64,000 nucleotides of DNA, from the NCBI RefSeq assembly GCF_014202425.1, contig NZ_JACHGT010000010.1:1-64000 (forward strand), given 5' to 3'. Shown here one piece after another: positions 57,134 through 64,000 of this stretch. The position numbers were made by a program, and so were the translations under genes. Position 1 is the stretch's first letter; the number at the start of each line of letters is the position of its first letter. This DNA comes from Phytomonospora endophytica (GTDB taxonomy: Bacteria; Actinomycetota; Actinomycetes; Mycobacteriales; Micromonosporaceae). The notes under the pieces are model-generated. The model was not told the DNA's origin. It saw only the letters and a program-made list of their open reading frames with translations, and made no database searches.

Positions 57134-58464
57134 TTGCGCTCCTCTTCGTCGGTGTCGGTGAATGCGCGCGAGAAGTTCGCCAGGCCGGCCGCGGCCTCGT
57201 CGGCGTCGAACTCGACGTGCTTGGCCGCGTCGGGGCCGGCGGTGCTCGGTGGCGGCTTCGGGCCGCGCTGGCGGACCGGGAGGCCGGAGACCGTGCGCTC
57301 CGACTCGGATACGGGACCGGGACTCGGGCGGGGGCGGGGAGCGGGGACCGCGGCGGTGACCTCGCGTTGCATCGGCGGGTTGGCCAGCCGGGCGGCGCTC
57401 GGTTCGGCACCGGGGGCCGGGGGTGCCGCGGCGGTCTCGGTGGAGATGTCGTCGCGGGAGATGAGCATGACCACGCGGGTGCCGCCGAAGGCCGAGGGCC
57501 CGGCGATCTCGGCGCGGAAGCCGTAGCGGCTGCAGAGGGCGCCGACGATGTGGAAGCCGACCTGGCCTTCGCCGAGGTCGGTGATGTCCACGGTGGACTC
57601 GCCGCTCATGAGGGCGTTGGCGCGGTCGCGCTGCCGGTTGTTCATGCCGATGCCGGCGTCGTCGACGACGATCGCGTAGCCGGTGGCGGCGTCCTGGACT
57701 TTCACGTCGACCGGGCGAGCGGAGTGCTTGGCGGCGTTGTCGAGCAGTTCGGTGAGCGCCACGACGAGAGGCTCGACGATGCGGCCGTGGACCCAGACGT
57801 CGGCGGCGGTGTTGCTGTACAGGTGCTTGATGCTCGTGTGGGTCTCGACGCGGCCCCGGGCGCCTTCGATGATGTCGCCGATGGGGCTGGTGTCGCGCTG
57901 CACGCCCGGCCAGGCGCCGGCCAGGATCAGCCCGCGCTGCACGGCGTGGCGGGCGGTGGAGGCGAGCGCGTCGAGGCGCATGAGGGACTCGATGACGGCC
58001 GGGTCCTGGTGCTGTTCGATCTCGGCGAGGATGCCCGAGCTCAGGCGTGTCATCCGCACGAGGGGTTCGTCGAGGAGGTGTTCGACGACGACGCGGGCGG
58101 AGCCGCCGACGTCGTGGCGCATCACCTCGAAGGACTTGCCGATCCCGTCGAGGACCTGTTGGTAGGCCCCGGCCAGGGCCGAGCCCTCGAAGGTCGGCTG
58201 CGCGAGCCCGGGGACGGCCACGCCGGGGGTGTGCCGGGCGTGGACCTCAAGGAAGGCGGGGACGCGGACCTCGGCCAGGTAACGGGCCTCGTTGACGTAG
58301 GCGAGATTGTAGCCGCGGGCTTTTTCCACTTCGCCGACCGCCGCCGTCAGGCGTTCCCGTTCGGCCTCCAGTGCTCTTTTGTTCTGTGCGCGTTGGCGCG
58401 AGAGAAAGAATGCGAACAACGCCGCCACAATGACTATGGCGCCAATCCATACAAGTTCAGGCAC
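57130..58464 (-). CDS. cvnA: Conservon sensor histidine-kinase-like protein (CvnA-like)
   Basis: A 444-residue membrane protein starting at GTG 58464 (AAGGAAA just upstream). One helix (VWIGAIVIVAALFAFFLS, near 5-22) anchors it; a coiled region QNKRALEAERERLTAAVGEVEKARG follows. The ATPase domain has the N-box ELLDNAAKHSARPV and the G1 box VVDDAGIGM. A Pro-rich tail ends the protein. A canonical phospho-accepting His is not evident, as in other CvnA proteins, so it may bind ATP and sense rather than phosphorylate. It opens the operon cvnA-B-C-D-CYP157-CYP154. Confidence 0.9.
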   Translation of the reverse strand: MPELVWIGAIVIVAALFAFFLSRQRAQNKRALEAERERLTAAVGEVEKARGYNLAYVNEARYLAEVRVPAFLEVHARHTPGVAVPGLAQPTFEGSALAGAYQQVLDGIGKSFEVMRHDVGGSARVVVEHLLDEPLVRMTRLSSGILAEIEQHQDPAVIESLMRLDALASTARHAVQRGLILAGAWPGVQRDTSPIGDIIEGARGRVETHTSIKHLYSNTAADVWVHGRIVEPLVVALTELLDNAAKHSARPVDVKVQDAATGYAIVVDDAGIGMNNRQRDRANALMSGESTVDITDLGEGQVGFHIVGALCSRYGFRAEIAGPSAFGGTRVVMLISRDDISTETAAAPPAPGAEPSAARLANPPMQREVTAAVPAPRPRPSPGPVSESERTVSGLPVRQRGPKPPPSTAGPDAAKHVEFDADEAAAGLANFSRAFTDTDEEERK

Positions 58465-58701
58465 AACTTTCCTTCGTTGTGGTCGTCCCCGTGCTGGAGA
58501 TACAGTGGTCGTGCTGAGCCGAAGTGGGACTCCACCCTGAGTGATGTTGCCCGGACAAGGCGGAAGTGCATCGTAACATGTCGATACGATCATCAATCGG
58601 CCATAGCGGCACGAACCAGACTGCCGGTGCGGAACCGCCCGTAGGCTCGTAGGACATCGTACGCGTCGGCGTGGGGCGGCCCGGTGGGCGCGGAGCGGGG
58701 T

Positions 58702-58914
58702 TCAGTCTTCGTCGTCGAGCCGGAAGCCGACCTTCACGGTGACCTGGAAGTGCGCGACGGCACCGTCCTGGATGTGCCCGCGGATCTCGGTGGCCTCGAA
58801 CCAGTCGAGCTTGCGCAGGGTCCGCGAGGCGCGTTCGACGGCCGTGCGGACGGCGTCGTCGATCGATTCCGTGGACGACCCGACGACCTCGGTCACGCGG
58901 TAGACGTGGGACAT
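58702..58914 (-). CDS. Dodecin, flavin-storage protein
   Basis: A 70-residue dodecin. The pattern SHVYRVTEVVGSSTESIDDAV, then RTLRKLDWFEATEIRGHIQDGAVAHFQVTVKVGFRL, is complete, with the aromatic Trp in LDWFE that stacks on the flavin. Twelve copies form a hollow sphere that stores flavins or CoA-related molecules. GAGGTGA lies 5 bases before the ATG at 58914. It stands alone between the conservon and a 293-bp gap. Confidence 0.95.
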   Translation of the reverse strand: MSHVYRVTEVVGSSTESIDDAVRTAVERASRTLRKLDWFEATEIRGHIQDGAVAHFQVTVKVGFRLDDED

Positions 58915-59207
58915 GACGCTCACCTCGTTCGCCGAAAGTGTCTCTTTCCAGACTCGCACGGGACGGGTCCCCACAACGCTTAAACCGGCGAGTAGCCCGG
59001 CTCCGCTTTTTCTCTGGTCACGGGGGTGCACTGATCATTCTCGCGAATGATTCACCATTGTTCATCGGGTCGCCGCCCGGCCCGCCAAGCCGCCCACTGG
59101 AGATGATCTCGCAGGCCGCAGCGTTTCAGGAAGCCGAAACACGGCGAAACAATTCGGCGTGGACATGGTTTCCACGGGCCATTCCGTGTTTCATTCCCGC
59201 GGACCAT

Positions 59208-59501
59208 TCATCGCGATGTCACGGCGAGTCGCACGTCTTGGGGAAATGGCGGCATTAATCCGGAAGCCGGGTCGGACACGAGCGCGGCCGGTTCGGGTGG
59301 GGGAAGCCGTCGTTCGCCGTTGCTCGGCGGGATCTCGACCGGTCCGCCGCCGGCGGTGCGGGCGCACGGGAGCGGGATCGTGTAGGTGCGGGTGACGCGC
59401 TGCCCGTCCGAGGCGTGCCGCACCACCCGTTCGTCGAACCACACCGCCTCGGCCGCCGCGAGGTCGACGGTGACGGCCCTGAAGGTCCCGCGAAGCGTCA
59501 C
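59208..59501 (-). CDS. Small hypothetical protein, coupled to the upstream gene
   Basis: A 97-residue protein from GTG 59501 (GGGGA 5 bases upstream). TLRGTFRAVTVDLAAAEAVWFDERVVRHASDG looks like a folded start; the C-terminal part is Pro-rich with PLPCARTAGGGPVEIPPSNG. I recognise no family. Its start overlaps the stop of the gene at 59498-59782 in the GTGA form, the same coupling seen in the sdh and siderophore operons, which supports both being real. Base composition fits a coding strand. Confidence 0.45.
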   Translation of the reverse strand: MTLRGTFRAVTVDLAAAEAVWFDERVVRHASDGQRVTRTYTIPLPCARTAGGGPVEIPPSNGERRLPPPEPAALVSDPASGLMPPFPQDVRLAVTSR

Positions 59502-59782
59502 GACGGTCCCCGTCGAGACGCGTTTCGGCGCAGGACCGCCAGCAGCGCTGCGCATCCGGCCGCGGCGACGATCAGGGAGTCCCACGACGACGTGGTCGAC
59601 GACGCCGGCGAGGCCGTCGTCGGCGGCCCAGGAGCCGGGAGGAGCGTCCGGTAGGCGATGTCGGCGAGTGCGACGGCCCCGGCGATCAGCGCCGGCAGCA
59701 CGACGGTCAAAAACGCCTTCGTGCCGGGACGTGCGTGCGGGCTCAGTCGCAGCGCGGGAGCGTGGTTGGTGGGTGCTCGCAC
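59498..59782 (-). CDS. Small hypothetical membrane protein
   Basis: A 94-residue protein from GTG 59782. A polar start is followed by two helices, FLTVVLPALIAGAVALADIAY (about 24-44) and LIVAAAGCAALLAVL (about 70-84), and a basic tail RRNASRRGPS. No ribosome site stands before the GTG, so the true start may differ or lie further downstream. It overlaps the next gene by four bases. The function is unknown. Confidence 0.45.
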   Translation of the reverse strand: MRAPTNHAPALRLSPHARPGTKAFLTVVLPALIAGAVALADIAYRTLLPAPGPPTTASPASSTTSSWDSLIVAAAGCAALLAVLRRNASRRGPS

Positions 59783-59832
59783 GCGAGGAGGCCGCGCCCG
59801 GCGAGCGCGGCCTCGCTTGTGCGTGGTTCGCG

Positions 59833-60684
59833 TCAGCTCGCGACCTCGGTGTCGCCGCTCATCAGCGACGTGGCCCGTTCGGCGAGACGGTCGGCCCCCA
59901 TCGCCTCGGCCCAGCGCGCGATCTCGGTGGCGAGCGCGCGGGCGCCCGCCTCGTCACCGGCGTCGCGGGCCGAGACGACCAGGAGGATCTGCTGGGAGAG
60001 GGTGCCGGCGACGTTCCCGGCACGGGCGCCGAGCGCGGTGGCGCGGCGCCAGCGTTCGAGGGCGAGTGCGTGTTCGCCGTCGCCGTGGGCGTGGTCGCCG
60101 AGGTGGCGCAGGGCCTCGCGGGCCAGCAGGTCGTCTCCGGTCTCGCCCGCCTCCAGCGCGGCGAGGTATTCGGGGAAGGCGGCGGCGCGTTCGGCGAAGA
60201 CGTTGTCGGCGATCAGTCCGAGGTACATGTGCGCCCAGCCGCGGCGGTGCGGGTCGGGCGCGGTGTTGCGCAGTTCGCCGCCGCGCCGGCGCAGGGCGGC
60301 CATCGTGCCGGGGTCCTTGCCGTCCGGGCCGGGCTGGAAGGACCCGTCGCCGAGGATCAGGGCGGCGTAGTCGTGGCGCAGGTGCAGGAAGGCGAGATCC
60401 CAGCGGTCGTCGGGGGCGAGTTCCGCGGCGGTGGCCAGTTCGTCCACGGTGGCCAGCCGGGCGGGCAGGCCGCCGAAGTCGGTGAACCAGGCGGTCTCCA
60501 TGAGCGCGTCGGCGGCGGCGAGGGCGAGGCGGGCGCGGTCGGCGGGGTCGGAGGTCTCCACGGAGTCGAGCAGGGTCAGGGCGCGGGCCGTGCGGCCCGC
60601 GCGGGCCAGTTCGCGTGCGGCGTCGAGGATCTCGCCCACCGCGACGGTGGCGGTCGTGTGCGTGCCGTTCAGGATGTCGGTCAT
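59833..60684 (-). CDS. TPR-like helical repeat protein
   Basis: A 283-residue soluble protein of helical repeats: GEILDAARELARAGRTARALTLLDSVE, LAALEAGETGDDLLAREALRHLGDHAHGDGEHALALERWRRA, then the final EIARWAEAMGADRLAERATSLM. The repeats resemble TPR/SEL1-like arrays used for protein binding. No Shine-Dalgarno precedes the ATG at 60684; a leaderless promoter fits instead. It is divergent from a MarR gene, whose product may control it. Confidence 0.7.
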   Translation of the reverse strand: MTDILNGTHTTATVAVGEILDAARELARAGRTARALTLLDSVETSDPADRARLALAAADALMETAWFTDFGGLPARLATVDELATAAELAPDDRWDLAFLHLRHDYAALILGDGSFQPGPDGKDPGTMAALRRRGGELRNTAPDPHRRGWAHMYLGLIADNVFAERAAAFPEYLAALEAGETGDDLLAREALRHLGDHAHGDGEHALALERWRRATALGARAGNVAGTLSQQILLVVSARDAGDEAGARALATEIARWAEAMGADRLAERATSLMSGDTEVAS

Positions 60685-60691
60685 GCTCGGG

Positions 60692-60720
60692 AAGGTAGTC
60701 AGGCGAAAAACCATCCACAA
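60692..60720 (-). promoter_or_regulatory. Leaderless promoter of the TPR-like gene
   Basis: On the minus strand, -35 TTGTGG (60715-60720) and -10 TACCTT (60692-60697) are 17 bases apart, and the -10 ends 7 bases before ATG 60684. GTAGT (60695-60699) and ACTAC (60725-60729) form an inverted repeat across it, a possible MarR site. Confidence 0.5.
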
Positions 60721-60742
60721 GGAAACTACTTTGGAGCCTTCG

Positions 60743-61264
60743 ATGACCGACTCCGTCGACCGTCACGTCGCCGTCTGGTCCCGCGAACTCAGCTGGCTGG
60801 ATCCGGTCAAGGAGGCGATCTTCATGCGCCTGTGGATCCTCTCCCGGCACACCGCCCAGACCCGCAAGGACATCCTCGACGAGGGCGGACTGGCCAACCG
60901 GCAGTTCAAGATCCTGCTGCGGCTGCGCGGTCTCGGCGAGCCCTACACGACCAGCCCCTCGCACCTCGCCGACCTCGTCGGCCTGACCCGTGGCGCGCTC
61001 TCGGCCCGTCTGGCACCGCTGGAGGAGGCCGGTCTGATCGAGCGGACGCCCGGCACCGACGACCGCAGACGCGTCCACGTCCGGCTCACCGCCGCCGGGC
61101 ACGAGGCCTTCGAGCGGCAGTCGGGTGCCGAGCAGCACGACGAGAACGCGCTGCTGTCGGTGCTCGATGAGGAGGAGCGAGGCACCCTCGCCGACCTGCT
61201 GCGCAAGCTCGTGATCGCCGTCGAGTCACGCGACCTGCCCGTGCGGGACACCGGCTGCGCCTGA
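60743..61264 (+). CDS. MarR-family transcriptional regulator
   Basis: A 173-residue winged-helix regulator: NRQFKILLRLRGLGEPYTTSPSHLADLVGLTRGALSARLAPLEEAGLIERTPGTDDRRRVHVRLTAAG covers HTH and wing (DDRRRVHVRLT). GGAG precedes ATG 60743 by 7 bases. It is divergent from the TPR-like gene and ends 2 bases before the stop of the convergent AlkX-like gene. Its ligand is unknown. Confidence 0.9.
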   Translation: MTDSVDRHVAVWSRELSWLDPVKEAIFMRLWILSRHTAQTRKDILDEGGLANRQFKILLRLRGLGEPYTTSPSHLADLVGLTRGALSARLAPLEEAGLIERTPGTDDRRRVHVRLTAAGHEAFERQSGAEQHDENALLSVLDEEERGTLADLLRKLVIAVESRDLPVRDTGCA

Positions 61265-61265
61265 C

Positions 61266-62387
61266 TCACTCCCCGCCGGTGTCGACCTCAAGGCCGAGCC
61301 AGCGCGCGAGATCCTCGATCTCGGCGTCCACCGAGTCCCAGATCTCCCCGGTGAAGGTCACGTCCCGGTGCACGGCGGCGACGCGCAGCAGGCCCGCCGC
61401 GCGGTCGGCGGTCGCGTCGAGCTTCCCGACGAGCCTGTCGCCGTACAGGATCGGCAGCGCGAAATAGCCCCAGCGGCGCTTCGCGGCGGGCTTGTACATC
61501 TCGACCTGGTAGTCGTAGTCGAAGACGGCCAGCGCGCGCTTGCGGTCGTAGACGAGCCGGTCGAAGGGCGACAGCAGGGCCGCGCGGCCGGTGAAGGGAC
61601 GGCCGAGGCGCTCGGGGTCGACGCGCCACTTGCCCTTGACGCCTTCGATGACCGCGGGCTCCCCGGCCGAACCGACACCGCTCGGTTCGATCTGCATGTC
61701 CGCGGCCCGTTCGCGCACGATGCCCAGCGAACGCAGCCGCCGTTCGTCCCGCAGCCGGACCGCCTCATCGGCGGGCAGGAGCGGAACGTCGGGATGGACG
61801 CGTTCGGCGAGTTCCCACAGCCGGTCGCGGTCCTCGCGGCCGACCACGACGACCTCACCCCGTTGGACCATGAACTCCAGCAGCCGGGTCACGCTCTTGT
61901 CGTTCGTCCAGCCCGACGACCGCCACGGGACCGCGCAGTTGTCGGGCAGCTCGCGGGCGGTCATCGGCCCCGACATCGCCAAGGCGGTGAGGATCTCGCG
62001 GCGACAGCCGTCGTTGGCCTCGACCCAGCGCGCCTGGGCGGCCCGCCAGTCGGTGAGCTCGCCCTTGCCGGGCCAGTCGGCCATGTCGGTGCGGTAGAGG
62101 ACCATGTCCTCGGCGGGCCGGATCATCGACTGGAGCTCGATCAGCGTCTGCTTCTCCAGCGCCGACGCCAGCTCGGCGCGGTCATAGGCAGAACCGAGCC
62201 GACTCCAGAGCACCAGGTCGGCGCTCGGCGCGACGGCGGCGGTCTGGTCGACCTGGAGGAGCGTCAGGGCGCGAACGATATCGTGGAGACCCGCGGGGCG
62301 CGGCTCGTCGAGCAGCTGAGCGCCGACGGCCACGCGGCGGGCCTCCGCACGCGACAGCTTGTGCGGCGCCGGACCTGCGCTCGCCAT
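61266..62387 (-). CDS. Winged-helix DNA glycosylase, AlkX/YcaQ-like (HTH_42)
   Basis: A 373-residue protein of the HTH_42 superfamily, which removes alkylated bases and unhooks interstrand cross-links. The catalytic motif QxQ/QxD reads QVD in LTLLQVDQTAAVAPSADLVLWSRLG near 43, so it belongs with the YcaQ/AlkX branch. Further motifs are ALLSPFDRLVYDRKRALAVFDYDYQVEMYKPAAKRRWGYFALPILYGDRLVGKLDA. In several actinomycetes relatives protect producers of DNA-alkylating antibiotics. GGAGG lies 7 bases before the ATG at 62387. It is divergent from a TetR gene over a 14-bp inverted repeat. Confidence 0.85.
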   Translation of the reverse strand: MASAGPAPHKLSRAEARRVAVGAQLLDEPRPAGLHDIVRALTLLQVDQTAAVAPSADLVLWSRLGSAYDRAELASALEKQTLIELQSMIRPAEDMVLYRTDMADWPGKGELTDWRAAQARWVEANDGCRREILTALAMSGPMTARELPDNCAVPWRSSGWTNDKSVTRLLEFMVQRGEVVVVGREDRDRLWELAERVHPDVPLLPADEAVRLRDERRLRSLGIVRERAADMQIEPSGVGSAGEPAVIEGVKGKWRVDPERLGRPFTGRAALLSPFDRLVYDRKRALAVFDYDYQVEMYKPAAKRRWGYFALPILYGDRLVGKLDATADRAAGLLRVAAVHRDVTFTGEIWDSVDAEIEDLARWLGLEVDTGGE

Positions 62388-62423
62388 TGGGGACCTCCGC
62401 TCGACGTCGTGGCCTTCCAGACT

Positions 62424-62467
62424 AGGACGCGGGTACGACGGAGTGAGCCGCCCCGTACCCGCGTCCT
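62424..62467. promoter_or_regulatory. Perfect 14-bp inverted repeat between alkX-like and tetR
   Basis: AGGACGCGGGTACG (62424-62437) and CGTACCCGCGTCCT (62454-62467) are exact reverse complements separated by 16 bases, in the 113-bp gap between divergent genes. Each arm contains GGGTAC/GTACCC. It is most likely the TetR operator; as RNA it could also fold. Confidence 0.75.
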
Positions 62468-62500
62468 GTACTAAGTGCAAGCGTCCCGTAGTCTCGCCCC

Positions 62501-63178
62501 ATGCAGAAGCCGACGCTCACCGCCGCACAGATCGTGCGCACCGCCATCGAGATCCTCGACGCCGAAGGACTCGACGGCCTCAACATGCGCGCGCTCGGCA
62601 AGCGCCTGAACTCGGCCCCGACGGCCATGTACTGGCACGTCAAGAACAAGGACAACCTCGTACGACTCGCCGTCGACGAGGTCTGGCACGAGATCGCCCT
62701 GCCCGACCCCGGCGCCCTCGGCTGGCGCGCCGCCGCGACGAAACTCGCCACCGGCCTTAACGAGACGCTCCACCGCCACCCCTGGCTCGTCCAGGCCATG
62801 GCCGGTCACTTCCTCTACGGAGAAGGCAAGAGCCGCTTCGACGACAGCCTCCTCGCCGCCTACGAGGCCGCGGGCCTGAGCGCGGAGCAGGCCGACCAGG
62901 CCGCCGCCGCGTCCTTCATGCTCGCCCTCGGCAACGCCGTCGGCGCCTCGGCCAACGTCGCGCTCGCCCGCAAGGTCAACCTCGACGGCGGCGACCCCGC
63001 GGAGGTCATGCGCGAGTCGATCGACGAGGCGACCCGGATCGCGGCGTCGTTCCCACGACTGCGCGCACGCCTGGAATCGGCCGGGGCGGGTTACAACGAG
63101 GCACCGGGGGACACCTTCGCGTTCGGACTGACGGCCTTCCTGGACGGGATCGAGCGACGCATCGCGGCGCGGGGGTGA
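62501..63178 (+). CDS. TetR-family transcriptional regulator
   Basis: A 225-residue TetR protein with a TetR-class C-terminal domain. The HTH is TAAQIVRTAIEILDAEGLDGLNMRALGKRLNSAPTAMYWHVKNKDNLVRLAVDEV (8-62). The C-terminal half (WRAAATKLATGLNETLHRHPWLVQAM) is typical of the tetracycline-repressor type. There is no ribosome site: TAGTCT at 62489-62494 ends 6 bases before ATG 62501, which fits a leaderless mRNA. It probably represses itself and the divergent AlkX-like gene. Confidence 0.9.
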   Translation: MQKPTLTAAQIVRTAIEILDAEGLDGLNMRALGKRLNSAPTAMYWHVKNKDNLVRLAVDEVWHEIALPDPGALGWRAAATKLATGLNETLHRHPWLVQAMAGHFLYGEGKSRFDDSLLAAYEAAGLSAEQADQAAAASFMLALGNAVGASANVALARKVNLDGGDPAEVMRESIDEATRIAASFPRLRARLESAGAGYNEAPGDTFAFGLTAFLDGIERRIAARG

Positions 63179-63187
63179 TCGCCGCCC

Positions 63188-64000
63188 TCACACCAGCGCC
63201 CTGGCCGCCTCCGGGTCCAGCCGGCCCCCCTCGGCGTACAGGGCGTCGAAACTCTCCCGGCCGAGCACCGCCACGAGCCGCTCGGTCACACGGTCGATCT
63301 CATCGCGCTCGGCGGGAGCCGCGGGCGCACCGGCCGACGACCGGCACGCGGCGGCGGCACCCAGCAGCCTGACCGCCGCCTCGGGATCGTCGGTCGCCGA
63401 CGCCATGCCTTCCAGGGCACCGAAACCGTCACGCGGGGAACGCATCGCCGAGGCGGCCTCGAAGGCCTCCACGTGCAGCGCCAGCGCACCGGCCCGGTCG
63501 CCTTCCAGCTCGACGGCGTAGCCGAGCTCCACCAGGATCATCGGCAGGTACAGGGCCTTCTCCGGCGCCACGCGGCCTCGCTCGGCCAGCCTCGACAGGT
63601 GCACCGTCGCCAGGTCGAGTTTCCCTTCCCGCCGGGCCGCCAGACCCAGACTCATCTCGGCGAAGATGATCGCCGAGGGGGCACCCTGCTCCAGCGCCAT
63701 CCGGTGAGACCGCTCGGCCAGCTCCCGGCCCAGCGTGTATTCCCGTGTCTGGACGGCGATCCAGGCCAGCCAGGAGAGTTTCCCGCCGACCTCCGGCCAC
63801 AGCGACAGCTCCTCGGCCCAGCGCAGGCCCTCGCGGTGCAGCGCGGCGGCCCGCTCGTGCTCACCGCTCATCTCGGCGAGGCCGCCGAGCCAGCCGTTGG
63901 CCTGCAGCCAGCCCCACCGGTCGCCGATCCCGGTGAAGATCTCGTCGCTGCGCGACGCCGTGCGTTCGAGCTCGGCCAGGTCGCCCTGGGCGTGCGCGAT
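63188..64000 (-). CDS. C-terminal TPR region of a large regulator (partial)
   Basis: The gene continues beyond the window; the frame is open from 64000 to the stop at 63188, at least 270 residues. TPR-like helices repeat: AQGDLAELERTASRSDEIF, SGEHERAAALHREGLRWAEEL, REYTLGRELAERSHRMALEQGAP, GKLDLATVHLSRLAERGRV, GDRAGALALHVEAFEAASA. The tail AVRLLGAAAACRSSAGAPAAPAERDEIDRVTERL is the usual end of LuxR- or SARP/AfsR-type ATPase regulators. Those bind ATP and DNA through N-terminal domains that are not visible here. Confidence 0.7.
   Translation of the reverse strand: MAHAQGDLAELERTASRSDEIFTGIGDRWGWLQANGWLGGLAEMSGEHERAAALHREGLRWAEELSLWPEVGGKLSWLAWIAVQTREYTLGRELAERSHRMALEQGAPSAIIFAEMSLGLAARREGKLDLATVHLSRLAERGRVAPEKALYLPMILVELGYAVELEGDRAGALALHVEAFEAASAMRSPRDGFGALEGMASATDDPEAAVRLLGAAAACRSSAGAPAAPAERDEIDRVTERLVAVLGRESFDALYAEGGRLDPEAARALV

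Overview
The window is high-GC DNA from a soil-type actinomycete. Evidence for this: strong G/C third positions, many GTG starts, many Tat or Sec signal peptides, a DmdR/IdeR-type iron box, a LAxTG (class E sortase) surface protein, a chitin-type LPMO, and a 'conservon' operon (sensor kinase, roadblock, DUF742, GTPase, two P450s). I cannot name the genus from sequence alone. No tRNA, rRNA or CRISPR array was seen.

Layout. 1-1.8 kb is accessory DNA: the 3' end of an IS5-like transposase, a probably frameshifted hypothetical gene ending in an XRE-like helix-turn-helix, and an empty stretch with one strong hairpin. 1.8-6.2 kb holds an SDR reductase and an ABC exporter gene broken by a group II intron. 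The intron 3' end (domains V/VI) and about 130 codons of the ABC gene, including Walker A, are missing, so both are dead ends. 6.2-18.2 kb is a run of small metabolic and stress genes: hydrolase, O-methyltransferase, ArsR with questin-oxidase-like enzyme, secreted nuclease/phosphatase-fold protein, MBL hydrolase, VOC, DinB, esterase, EF-hand protein, and a KhtT/KhtU-like K+/H+ antiporter pair. 18.2-23.3 kb has an erythromycin-esterase-like gene divergent from a double-MerR regulator, and a TetR gene divergent from a quinone oxidoreductase with two perfect operators. 23.3-26.0 kb is the most unusual gene: one 885-residue protein with a trypsin-like protease, a STAND-type P-loop NTPase, a helical region and a C-terminal STAS domain.

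26-33 kb: secreted Tat protein, LPMO, and an iron-siderophore ABC importer (binding lipoprotein and two FecCD permeases) whose iron box abuts the start codon. 33-37.6 kb: sdhC-sdhA-sdhB (4-bp overlaps), divergent from a LysR gene. 37.6-48.4 kb: two paralogous class-C-type serine hydrolases, F420/FMN PPOX protein, arcD-arcA arginine deiminase pair, TetR with FAD monooxygenase, and a DUF4097-hydrolase operon that shares a 9-bp motif with a neighbouring HTH regulator. 48.4-53 kb: a decayed PPOX paralog, a LAVTG lectin-like surface protein, the intact PPOX copy and a PBP4-type DD-peptidase. 53.2-58.5 kb: the conservon with a CYP154-like and a CYP157-like P450. 58.7-64 kb: dodecin, two tiny overlapping genes, a TPR-like protein divergent from MarR, an AlkX/YcaQ-like glycosylase divergent from TetR over a 14-bp inverted repeat, and the C-terminal part of a TPR regulator cut by the window edge.

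A recurrent theme is regulator/target divergence with visible operators, and several genes with a TANNNT box 6-7 bp before the start codon and no Shine-Dalgarno, which suggests leaderless transcription.
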